The notes beneath the pieces are model-generated. The model searched no databases. It had not been told where the DNA came from and was given only the letters and a program-made list of their open reading frames with translations. 64,000 bases of DNA from Symbiodinium natans (taxonomy: Eukaryota; Sar; Dinophyceae; Suessiales; Symbiodiniaceae). Position numbers and translations under genes: made by a program. Shown here piece by piece: positions 1-7,792 of the stretch. The stretch is from contig CAJNDS010000633.1 in the NCBI GenBank assembly GCA_905221605.1, positions 37,635-101,634 of the forward strand, read 5' to 3'. How positions within the stretch are numbered: position 1 is the stretch's first letter; every line of letters begins with the position of its first letter.

Positions 1-1
1 G

Positions 2-190
2 GAGCAGAGCGAGGAAGTCTACTTCTTGGACAACTCTCGAGACTGGGTCATCTCCTCTCAATCCACACAGTACATCAACGACGAGGTCCGGGTGGAAACC
101 CTGCTGAACCAGCGCCTCGCAAGGGTCCGCGACGTCTCCTTCCAGCTCTTTGCCAGCCACGAAATTCTGGACGAAGCCTTTGAGCCCTAG
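2..190 (+). CDS. C-terminal fragment of an unknown protein, cut by the window start
   Basis: An open frame runs from base 2 to a TAG at 188-190, giving about 62 residues with protein-like composition. It is rich in charged residues and has a leucine/arginine-rich middle ('LLNQRLARVRDV') and an acidic end ('EILDEAFEP'). The start lies outside the window. I do not recognise a domain. It ends about 20 bases before a perfect palindrome and a G-run that border the large inverted repeat, so it may be the 3' end of another retroelement ORF or a terminal exon of a host gene. The sequence does not separate these options. Confidence 0.45.
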   Translation, partial: EQSEEVYFLDNSRDWVISSQSTQYINDEVRVETLLNQRLARVRDVSFQLFASHEILDEAFEP

Positions 191-208
191 AGCAAGGTTG
201 GGGGGGGG

Positions 209-239
209 GTTCGAACCTGGGTTCAACCCAGGTTCGAAC
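209..239. repeat. 31-nt perfect palindrome built on AACCTGGGTT
   Basis: Fifteen bases, GTTCGAACCTGGGTT, are followed by a single C and then by their exact reverse complement. The same AACCTGGGTT/AACCCAGGTT core makes up the array at 5202-5300 at the other edge of the inverted repeat. The palindrome is flanked by long G-runs (about 200-209 and 251-267). The core resembles a tRNA B box by chance, but no tRNA fold is present. Confidence 0.9.
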
Positions 240-286
240 TCCCGGCCCTCGGGGGGGGGGGGGGGGGTGGGAACAACAACATCGAG

Positions 287-2138
287 AATTTTTTTTTCGA
301 GTTGAGCGAACAAATGCGATCCACCGTCTTGGTGTTTGGGTTGTGAAAACCGTGCCTCTGTACTGGCACTCCTGATGGCCCTCTTGGCCCTATGGTACAG
401 GGGGAGGAAAGCACCTCCTCCTAGGCTACCATCCTCTTTGGGATGCTACCAGAGGTTGTACCTCAGGAGAGAGGATTGAACCTCCTGGCAAAAACACCTC
501 AGGTTTTGGTGCAAGGGGTGCAAACCGTGAGGGGAGGGCCAGGGGTGCTCTCTGGCAGCGAGGATGAACCTCTGCTTTCATCCTCTTTGGGATGCTACCA
601 GAGGCTGGTACCTCACGAGAGGTTAGGAACCTCCTGACAAAAGTTTCCTCAAGGCCTTTGATGCACTTGGTGCAGGCTGACAGAGGGAGGCGGTCAGGGT
701 TCCGCTCCGCTACCGAGGATGGTACCTCTTGCCTTTCCTCGCTGGGAGGATGCAACCTCCTAGGCTGCATCAGCTGGTGGCTCCCTCAGGGGGACCAACT
801 CCCAGCGAGGCTCTTCCATGATGTTGCCGAGGGGTCGTGCTAGCCCATAGTCCGGTGAGGGCAACTCATATAGGACTTTCGACAAACACCATGTCCATGT
901 TCTTTAACTCCCACAGCAACAGGCTTGCCAGCATGGGGATGCTAGCATGGTGGAGGCTGACCCACCTCCTGACTTTGTTGCTTAGGGTGGGGGAGTCTTG
1001 GTCGAACCACCGGAAAAAGGAGACGAGCCGGGTTTGGCTGGGGAAACCGTAGTGTTCCCTTGTGCCCCAGTTGGCTACGTCCAGGGACGTTAACCGGTGG
1101 TACTTGGGCATTCCCAAGTACCCCCAGTTATGCTCCCCTTGATCCCGGGGATGGAGGTACCCCTCCGGAAGGCGTAGTCCTGACCAGAAGCACAACATAA
1201 TGCACATCTGGAGGAACGAACCGTCCGGTGTTGGGCGGATGGGGGCCACCATCCGCTCAACTGTGAAGGCCCTCAGGTCCTGGGCCGGGATCCCAGGAAC
1301 CTCGACCTGGAGGGTGAACCTCCGGCAGACCTGCGGCCAGGAATCGAGGGACAGCGCAAAAAGCTCCCACTCGAAGTGGTGGGCCTCTTGGGGGCCTTCA
1401 GGACCCAGCGGGGTTCCCGGTCAAGGGTGTAGCACACCCTTGACCCCCCCCGAGCAAGCATGGTCAGGAACCGGGTTTTGCCCTGGACCTCATAGGAGGC
1501 CCGGTCGGGCATCTGGTTTGCTAGGCCATTGCCTCAACCTCGGCTGCTTGCTCGGAGGATGAGGTTACCTCCCTCCTTCGCTGGCCTATTGCCCGTGTTG
1601 AGGTCTGCCGGGGGCTCTTGGTCCCTTGGGTCCTGCTCCTCGACTGGGGCAGGCTCCTGGCTGGTTTCGGAGGTATCCCCTCCTGAGCTCTGGGCTTGGT
1701 GCCAGTCTCGGGTGGCCCCCCACCAGCTGGAGGACCACCCTCCGGACCAGTGCTCGTCCCCCCATTGCTGCCATCCTTCCCACTCTTCGTGCCCCCATCC
1801 AGGGCGGGCAGCACGTTTGGCTGGCGGTGGCATGGGCGGGACCCTTTGGGCTGCTTCGGAGACAGCCTGCTGCCTCTGGGCCCTGGCTTTCTTACCCGGC
1901 CTGTTTCTTTGCCTCTGCAGGGTGTAGTCGTCTACAAACCTCTGCGCCGGGGTCCTGCGCTCGAGCAGGTACTCTCCCTTGCCTTGGGCTTTGCCGGGCT
2001 GCCTGCTCGGAGGAGGAACCTCCCTCTTTCTATTCTCCCAAGCCTCTGCCTCCGGAGGCTGCCCCTCCCCTGCCGGTGGTGCGGGTGGCAGTTCCTGGTT
2101 GTCTTCCTCCTTGGTCTCGGCAGGGGCTGCGTTGGAGG
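287..2138 (-). repeat. Left arm of a large inverted repeat
   Basis: Read on the minus strand, this 1.85 kb block matches 3342-5200 almost base for base. The arms differ by a 17-base deletion here (opposite 4592-4608), a 9-base insertion here (near 2003-2012), one base in a homopolymer and scattered substitutions. The inner edge is sharp: homology stops at 2138 here and at 3342 in the other arm. The outer edge is a T9 run at 289-297, which on the minus strand looks like the A-tail of a retrotransposed copy. The 'tctcgatgttgttg' motif beyond the tail occurs in both arms. Confidence 0.95.
760..2138 (-). pseudogene. Inverted, truncated copy of the LINE 3'-region ORF
   Basis: This is the minus-strand copy of the ORF at 3169-4728. 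It starts abruptly inside the reading frame at 2138 and carries the same Pro/Glu-rich segment, the same Trp-rich segment and the same internal frame change as the other arm. It has one further lesion: the 17-base deletion shifts the frame near 880, so the last 50 or so residues are lost and the ORF closes early. It therefore cannot make the protein that the right arm might encode. No function is recognised for the protein. This looks like a dead 5'-truncated copy. Confidence 0.75.
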
Positions 2139-2139
2139 G

Positions 2140-3240
2140 TGGCCTGTAAAAAGCAGGGCCAAGAGTATGTCCAGGTCGGGGCAATCGTCGGTCAAGTCCC
2201 AGGACCTCAGACGGTTTTTCGGGGTGAGATGTATGCAGTTTTGCAGCTAGCCCGATACACCAAAGGCCCAGTTGACACGACACTCGATTGCCTTGGTGTC
2301 CCGAAACGTGTCCGCAACCCAAAACCGGGGAAAACACACGGTGACGTCTGGTGGGAGCTACAAGCTACGGAGGTCGACCGCCTCAAAATGAAATGGGTCC
2401 CGTCCCATCTCTCAGAGGAGGATTTCCTCCGGAAGGTCGGTGCGGAACACGCGTGGAGACAACAGGTCAATGACCTGGCGGACAAACTGTGTGGGGAAAA
2501 AGCGGCCGAGCTGGCCCGCCCAGAGGCCCGAGCAGCCAGTCAGTATCAGGACCATTGCAGCAAGAAAGCCCAGGAGTTCCTGGCGAGCAGGGCTGAAAAG
2601 ATCCTCACCGCTGTAGGCGAGAACCAACACCCAGTCTACAAGGTCTTCCTGCAGGACAAGCAGGCCCGCAAAAACCCCGAGGCCAATGCAAGGCCCTGTA
2701 AAAAGCGGGTTGGATCCAACATAGGCCGTGGCCACACCACCACCCAGCAGGAATGGTTCCAGGAATTGGTCCGGACCAAATCCATACATGCCTGGGAGTG
2801 GGACGGTCTCAACCTCCGGTGTGCCCAGTGCCAGCTAAAACTTTTGCACACGAAAAACCGCAAGACCTTAGAGGCGCTGGCAGCACACCAATGTGTGCAT
2901 CAAGGGAGGGTTGCGATCGAGGGGGTTCATGTTACGCATGTTTTGAAACTTTTAGGAACTAGGCAGCTTTGGGTGTGCGAGGGTTGTGGTGGTCAGCTGT
3001 CCCTAAAAACCCGAACGGTTTCGCAAAAACTTGCCGCTGCTTGTTGTTTTAAAAAGGACTCCCGGTGTAAGTCGCTTTTCAAGCCAGAAGCAACAAATCC
3101 CATCCGCAGCCTTTTTCAGCCAGCACAGGCAGTCAGGCCAGTAGAAGGGCCCAACCCCTCCGTGCGCAATGGCGGAAATGAAGCAGGAGGACCTGCCCCC
3201 CCCAGGGCCAGGAGGCCCAGGAAGCCCCAATGCAGAGTGA
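2140..3240 (+). pseudogene. LINE polyprotein C-terminus: RNase H domain plus two zinc ribbons, 5'-truncated
   Basis: RNase H of non-LTR retrotransposons removes template RNA during reverse transcription. In this frame the RNase H landmarks appear in order: Glu in 'FRGEMYAV' (codon at 2226), Asp in 'TLDCLG' (2286), 'WVPSH' (His at 2406) and Asp in 'NDLADKL' (2481). The first catalytic Asp and its strand are missing because the element begins at the junction with the left arm (2139/2140). Downstream are two cysteine pairs, 'CAQC' near 2822 and 'CEGC' near 2977, each followed by further Cys/His. This arrangement matches the C-terminal zinc ribbons I recall from dinoflagellate LINEs. Reverse transcriptase and endonuclease are absent. 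The long open frame upstream of 2140 is only antisense to the left arm. The natural stop is unclear because a frame change lies near the C-run at 3196-3203. Confidence 0.75.
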
Positions 3241-4728
3241 AGAAGAAAAGCCGGAGGGCGGGGCCTCCCCGGAGCCAAAGGCTCTACACCACCCCGCCGG
3301 CGACGACACTCAGGAGGGGCTACCCTCCCAAGCCAGTGCCTCCTCCAACGCAGCCCCTGCCGAGACCAAGGAGGAAGACAACCAGGAACTGCCACCCGCA
3401 CCACCGGCAGGGGAGGGGCAGCCTCCGGAGGCAGAGGCTTGGGAGAATAGAAAGAGGGAGGTTCCTCCTCCGCCCGGCAAAGCCCAAGGCAAGGGAGAGT
3501 ACCTGCTCGAGCGCAGGACCCCGGCGCAGAGGTTTGTAGACGACTACACCCTGCAGAGGCAAAGAAACAGGCCGGGTAAGAAAGCCAGGGCCCAGAGGCA
3601 GCAGGCTGTCTCCGAAGCAGCCCAAAGGGTCCCGCCCATGCCACCGCCAGCCAAACGTGCTGCCCACCCTGGATGGGGGCACGAAGAGTGGGAAGGATGG
3701 CAGCAATGGGGGGACGAGCACTGGTCCGGAGGGTGGTCCTCCAGCTGGTGGGGGGCCACCCGAGACTGGGACCAAGCCCAGAGCTCAGGAAGGGATACCT
3801 CCGAAACCAGCCAGGAGCCTGCCCCAGTCGAGGAGCAGGACCCAAGGGACCAAGAGCCCCCGGCAGACCTCAACACGGGCAATAGGCCAGCGAACGAGGG
3901 AGGTAACCTCATCCTCCGAGCAAGCAGCCGAGGTGGAGGCAATGGCCTAGCAAACCAGATGCCCGACCGGGCCTCCTATGAGGTCCAGGGCAAAACCCGG
4001 TTCCTGACCATGCTTGCTCGGGGGGGGTCAAGGGTGTGCTACACCCTTGACCGGGAACCCCGCTGGGTCCTGAAGGCCCCCAAGAGGCCCACCACTTCGA
4101 GTGGGAGCTTTTTGCGCTGTCCCTCGATTCCTGGCCGCAGGTCTGCCGGAGGTTCACCCTCCAGGTCGAGGTTCCTGGGATCCCGGCCCAGGACCTGAGG
4201 GCCTTCACAGTTGAGCAGATGGTGGCCCCCATCCGCCCAACACCGGACGGTTCGTTCCTCCAGATGTGCATTATGTTGTGCTTCTGGTCAGGACTACGCC
4301 TTCCGGAGGGGTACCTCCATCCCCGGGATCAAGGGGAGCATAACTGGGGGTACTTGGGAATGCCCAAGTACCACCGGTTAACGTCCCTGGACGTAGCCAA
4401 CTGGGGCACAAGGGAACACTACGGTTTCCCCAGCCAAACCCGGCTCGTCTCCTTTTTCCGGTGGTTCGACCAAGACTCCCCCACCCTAAGCAACAAAGTC
4501 AGGAGGTGGGTCAGCCTCCACCATGCTAGCATCCCCATGCTGGCAAGCCTGTTGCTGTGGGAGTTAAAGAACATGGACATGGTGTTTGTCGAGGCTCTCA
4601 TTGACATGAAAGTCCTATATGAGTTGCCCTCACCGGACTATGGGCTAGCACGACCCCTCGGCAACATCATGGAAGAGCCTCGCTGGGAGTTGGTCCCCCT
4701 GAGGGAGCCACCAGCTGATGCAGCCTAG
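3169..4728 (+). pseudogene. LINE 3'-region accessory ORF, Pro/Glu- and Trp-rich, two frame changes
   Basis: A possible start is the ATG at 3169 (context gcaATGg). Its frame joins the long ORF (ATG at 3230) only if one base is lost in the C-run at 3196-3203. The ORF continues to about 4060 through a Pro/Glu/Ala-rich segment, a basic segment and a striking Trp-rich stretch at 3674-3772 (nine Trp in about 33 residues, including 'GWGHEEW' and 'WSGGWSSSWW'). Near 4060-4100 the protein-like frame shifts ('HFEWELFAL' follows), then runs to the TAG at 4726-4728. Both arms share this second shift, so it predates the duplication or reflects a real property of the family. I do not recognise the protein. 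A nucleic-acid-binding accessory role would be a guess. Confidence 0.5.
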
Positions 4729-5200
4729 GAGGTTGCATCCTCCCAGCGAGGAAAGGCAAGAGGTACCATCCTCGCTACCGGAGCGGAACCCTGACCGCCT
4801 CCCTCTGTCAGCCTGCACCAAGTGCATCAAAGGCCTTGAGGGAACTTTTGTCAGGAGGTTCCTAACCTCTCGTGAGGTACCAGCCTCTGGTAGTATCCCA
4901 AAGAGGATGAAAGCAGAGGTTCATCCTCGCTGCCAGAGAGCACCCCTGGCCCTCCCCTCACGGTTTGCACCCCTTGCACCAAAACCTGAGGTGTTTTTGC
5001 CAGGAGGTTCAATCCTCTCTCCTGAGGTACAACCTCTGGTAGCATCCCAAAGAGGATGGTAGCCTAGGAGGAGGTGCTTTCCTCCCCCTGTACCATAGGG
5101 CCAAGAGGGCCATCAGGAGTGCCAGTACAGAGGCACGGTTTTCACAACCCAAACACCAAGACGGTGGATCGCATTTGTTCGCTCAACTCGAAAAAAAATT
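3342..5200 (+). repeat. Right arm of a large inverted repeat
   Basis: This is the partner of 287-2138. It keeps the fuller version of the sequence at the 17-base indel. The arm carries the accessory ORF and the LINE 3' tail in sense orientation. Near-identity of the arms implies recent origin, gene conversion or an assembly artefact. Confidence 0.95.
4728..5098 (+). repeat. LINE 3' tail packed with short GAGG/CCTC hairpins
   Basis: After the stop codon, the tail is a run of small inverted repeats of the form GGAGG, 3-8 base loop, CCTCC. Clear examples are 4728-4743, 4853-4870, 5006-5015 and 5024-5036, and several weaker ones lie between them. The mirror copy lies at about 392-762. No coding frame is convincing here. 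The tail could act in recognition by the element's own reverse transcriptase, but that is inference. Confidence 0.6.
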
Positions 5201-5201
5201 A

Positions 5202-5300
5202 AACCTGGGTTGAACCTGGGTTGAACCCAGGTTGAACCTGGGTTGAACCCAGGTTGAACCTGGGTTGAACCCAGGTTGAACCCAGGTTGAACCCAGGTTC
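5202..5300. repeat. Nine 11-bp units that alternate with their own reverse complement
   Basis: Nine units of 11 bases occur in two versions, AACCTGGGTTG (A) and AACCCAGGTTG (B), in the order A A B A B A B B B; the last unit ends in C. The first ten bases of A and B are exact reverse complements, so each neighbouring A-B pair is a palindrome and the whole array can fold back. It sits between the A-run of the LINE 3' end and a motif, 'tctcgatgttgttg', that directly follows the A-run in the left arm. The array therefore expanded at, or was inserted into, this point. Confidence 0.9.
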
Positions 5301-5309
5301 TCGATGTTG

Positions 5310-5319
5310 TTGGCTCAAG
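5310..5319 (+). other. Possible relict spliced-leader 3' end upstream of the LINE ORF
   Basis: TTGGCTCAAG matches the last ten bases of the conserved dinoflagellate spliced leader, which ends ...TTTTGGCTCAAG. It lies 105 bases before the likely start codon of the LINE ORF at 5424, where the cap-proximal end of a trans-spliced mRNA would be. Ten bases can match by chance in 64 kb, so this is suggestive only. Confidence 0.35.
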
Positions 5320-5423
5320 TTTTCGGCCCAAGGAGTAGCCTGAGGAAAGTTTCGGAGGTCTCTACCTTCCTAGCCTGGTAGCCAGCCTAGGACAGTTTGC
5401 CCGGAGGTGCCTACCTCTTAGCC

Positions 5424-6965
5424 ATGGCCCCCCGCGAGTACATCTGTTGCAGCGGCAAAAGCTGCACAGGATGGATTTGGGCGGACAAGGCTCAGCCGCA
5501 CATGCTCTGCAAGAAGTGCAGAACGCCCTGGGCAAACAGCATCCGAAAGGTGAGACAGACCTGGAGCCAGTGGAAGCCACAATGGCCCACAGTGGCTGAG
5601 GCTGCTTACTGGCAGCCGCCAAAGAAGCCCAAGACTCCGAAGACCCCACTGCCGAACAAGGTCCTTCAAGCCCTTGGAGTGGCATGGGACAATGTGCCTA
5701 CAGAGGTGCAGAAGAACCTCCAGGAAGCAGGGTACAAACCACCCAAGGCACAGGTCAAAGAGGAAGTGGACGACCTCACAGACCTGTGCCAGAAGCATGA
5801 AGCCGCCCTGCCGGAGGAGGTTAAAGCCTACCTGAAAGGCCTCAAAGCCAGTCAGGAGGTTACGCCCTCCCAAGCCGCAAGCCAAGCCAGCCAGGGCTGG
5901 CAAAGCGCGGCTGGCAAGCTCAAGCACATTGCTGATCAAAAGATTGGCCTGCAGAAGCGAATCGACATGGCGAAGGAGTCATTAAGGCAGCTTCTACAAG
6001 AAATGATCGTGCTGAATGAGCAAGCTGAAAGGGCCCAAAAAGCGGTAGAGGCAAGCTCAGGCCTACTCAAGGAGAAAGTCTTCTGCGAATCCGCTGCGGA
6101 CATGGAGGTTGACAGCATCCTCCATGAATTGGGGGTAAGCCTCAACGAGGAGCAAGAGAAGAAGCTCCATGAGATTAAAGCGGAGCGAGAAGCAAAGAGA
6201 CGTCGCACACAGGAGGGCCCTACCCCTCCAGGCCTTGAGGAGCACTCCCAGGAGGGGATGCCTCCCGGCAACGCCAATGCCCCGCCGGGTTTGGGCCCGG
6301 TGGCCTCGGGACTCGGCATGTGGGGCCTGGAGCCCCAAAGCAAGGGCCCCACAGAGCCAATGTGCGACCCCAGCCTAGGGCTGGAACACATGCTGAGAAC
6401 TGCCCAGCAGTTCCTGGTTGCGTGTGCTGAATACTATAAGCAAGGTGCTCACATCAATCTACATGGGAAAAGATTGAGGGAGGCCTTGGGGAAACAACTT
6501 ACTGCAGAAAGCAGTGGTTGCGAAGAAGGCTGGCAGAAGCCCAGCCACTTTTGTCGGCCTGGAAAGGAGTCGCCAGAAAGCGTTCCAATCACAGGACCAA
6601 AGCTTTTCAAGCTGGACCTTACGGATGATGAGGCACCAGCAGACGACGAACAAATGAAGCCACTGTGGGAGGTGAACCCTGATGGGAACCCTCTGGTTCC
6701 ACCAGACTCCCCCCCACCACAAAGGCATGAGGAAGTCCAGAAGGTGAAACCTTCCCTCTGCAGCCCAGAGGAGCTGGGTTCGGAGATGACATGGCAGGAG
6801 GTGGTCAGCCTCCTGGAAGACCACGAGAGCCCCTTCCAGGCGAAGGAGGCCACCCTCCTTAGCTTCATAGAAGCCCAAGAGGAGGAGATGGCGGAGGACT
6901 CCCTGGCATGGGGTTGGTGCAGGATGGTCCTGCAAGCCCTAGAGCAAGGAGAGGATATCACCTAA
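5424..6965 (+). CDS. LINE ORF, N-terminal part: zinc finger and coiled coil, ended by an in-frame TAA
   Basis: The start is the ATG at 5424 (context gccATGGcc), preferred over the in-frame upstream ATG-like codons because the zinc finger follows at once: 'CCSGKSC', then 'CKKC' about 20 residues later, a paired-cysteine arrangement with an intervening Trp. Residues about 150-270 are charged and helical with heptad-like leucines ('LRQLLQEMIVLNEQAERA'), and a basic patch 'REAKRRR' follows. The C-terminal third is acidic and Pro-rich. ORF1-type proteins of LINEs bind the element RNA. The TAA at 6963-6965 interrupts a frame that continues open for 170 more codons into the endonuclease, so the original was probably a single long ORF. 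At least four GGAGG-type hairpins lie inside, all in one codon phase. Confidence 0.7.
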   Translation: MAPREYICCSGKSCTGWIWADKAQPHMLCKKCRTPWANSIRKVRQTWSQWKPQWPTVAEAAYWQPPKKPKTPKTPLPNKVLQALGVAWDNVPTEVQKNLQEAGYKPPKAQVKEEVDDLTDLCQKHEAALPEEVKAYLKGLKASQEVTPSQAASQASQGWQSAAGKLKHIADQKIGLQKRIDMAKESLRQLLQEMIVLNEQAERAQKAVEASSGLLKEKVFCESAADMEVDSILHELGVSLNEEQEKKLHEIKAEREAKRRRTQEGPTPPGLEEHSQEGMPPGNANAPPGLGPVASGLGMWGLEPQSKGPTEPMCDPSLGLEHMLRTAQQFLVACAEYYKQGAHINLHGKRLREALGKQLTAESSGCEEGWQKPSHFCRPGKESPESVPITGPKLFKLDLTDDEAPADDEQMKPLWEVNPDGNPLVPPDSPPPQRHEEVQKVKPSLCSPEELGSEMTWQEVVSLLEDHESPFQAKEATLLSFIEAQEEEMAEDSLAWGWCRMVLQALEQGEDIT

Positions 6966-7478
6966 AAAGCCATCCAACAGGCACAGGAGGTGATAGCCTC
7001 TGAGCTCCCCAAAAGAAAGGAGCCCCTGCCACCGCAGCAGGCGCTGGGCCAGCAGGACCGCGAAGACCACCTTGTGCATGGCGAGAGCACCGACTCAGAA
7101 GAGCCCAGCCATGAGAAGGTTAAGCCTTCTGCCTCACCCGACCAGTATCTCAGCATTATGAGTGCCAATGTCACCAGTTTTAACAACGGGGCATTGGAGT
7201 GGGTAACCTCCTCCAAAGCAAAGGTGGTGTGCCTGCAGAGACCCTATGCTGAGCCGGCCTCCCTGTCGGACAAGGGCACAAGGTTGGGGGGCACTGCTTG
7301 TGCCTTTCCCAAAAATAGCGGTGTGTGGCAGAAAGCCACCTACCAATGCAAAGGGGCGGGCTACACAGCCGTAGGTCTGAGGCAAAGACGGTGGGACTAC
7401 ACGATTGTGTCCCTCTACCTGAGAGACACAGAAGGCCTAAATGGCCCCACAAATGCAGATGACGGTAGGCCCCAGTGA
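6966..7478 (+). pseudogene. LINE endonuclease domain, N-terminal part only
   Basis: This is the same frame as the ORF before it, read through the TAA. After an acidic linker comes 'YLSIMSANVTSF', the first strand and Asn motif of the apurinic-type endonuclease that nicks the target for LINE insertion, then 'KVVCLQRPY', where the second motif is normally Gln-Glu. The catalytic Glu is replaced by Arg, which should abolish activity. About 80 residues further on ('YTIVSLYLRD') the frame ends in TGA at 7476-7478 and homology to an endonuclease stops. The rest of the endonuclease and the reverse transcriptase are missing, consistent with truncation by, or insertion of, the minus-strand element downstream. 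Confidence 0.65.
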
Positions 7479-7792
7479 GAAAGCTTCCACCGTCCAGGGA
7501 ATCTGCTGAGTGCCTGGACTTAGATTCGACAGGCAACAAGTGTGACAAATGCAAGAGATCGATCCCATTGCAAGAACCTTGCTGCAACAACTGCGCTGCA
7601 AAGGATTCGGGCTCCGAAAGCTCAGATGCAAAATTGTGCTCACACCAAGACTCGAAACGAAAGGATCTGAGCGCGGTGCGAGCAGAGCCATCATGCGAAC
7701 TCGCAGAGGCATCATGGGAAGATGAACCAGGAGAAGAACTCAACACAGGCTTGCCTGAGAGTATCTCTCCGGTGCTTGCTCTTTTGTGGCCC
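7479..7792. other. Junction region readable on both strands, coding strand uncertain
   Basis: On the plus strand, an ORF overlapping the LINE stop (7475-7861) shows paired cysteines ('CDKCKR', 'CCNNC'). On the minus strand, an open frame continues from the end of the gag-like gene with a Ser-rich, protein-like stretch ('SSSPGSSSHDASASSHDG'). Because the gag-like gene reads into it from 7793, I favour the minus strand as a remnant of sequence 3' to gag. Neither reading is recognised. Confidence 0.3.

Larger units (their letters stand above)
2140..5200 (+). mobile_element. LINE (non-LTR retrotransposon) copy, 5'-truncated, 3' half
   Basis: The order on the plus strand is RNase H, zinc ribbons, an accessory ORF, a hairpin-rich untranslated tail and a short A-run (5191-5198). 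This is the expected order for the 3' half of a LINE, truncated at 2140 by the inverted left arm. It is followed after about 110 bases by the 5' half of a related element, so two copies lie head to tail. Family membership is inferred from the RNase H and zinc-ribbon motifs and from shared hairpin motifs. No target-site duplication is visible. Confidence 0.7.
5310..7478 (+). mobile_element. LINE copy, 5' half, truncated inside the endonuclease
   Basis: This unit consists of the possible leader relict, a short 5' UTR with hairpins (5354-5370 and 5404-5417), the zinc-finger/coiled-coil ORF and the start of the endonuclease. It shares the GGAGG-loop-CCTCC hairpins with the LINE 3' half immediately upstream, which supports a single family. 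The 3' boundary near 7478 is inferred from the loss of endonuclease-like sequence. Confidence 0.6.

Noticed and set aside
181-260. tRNA-like B box (GGTTCGAACC)
   Set aside because: The match comes from the palindrome next to G-runs; there is no acceptor stem, anticodon arm or A box.
1626-2139. Upstream part of a long plus-strand ORF running into the RNase H
   Set aside because: It is antisense to the left arm of the inverted repeat and Pro/Arg/Gly-biased; only the part after 2140 has RNase H motifs.
287-5200. Inverted repeat as terminal inverted repeats of a DNA transposon
   Set aside because: The arms contain LINE 3' ORF and tail sequence with outward A-runs, and the centre is a LINE RNase H, not a transposase.
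5418-6391. Minus-strand ORFs opposite the LINE ORF (173 and 151 codons)
   Set aside because: Shadows of the zinc-finger/coiled-coil ORF; no protein-like features of their own.
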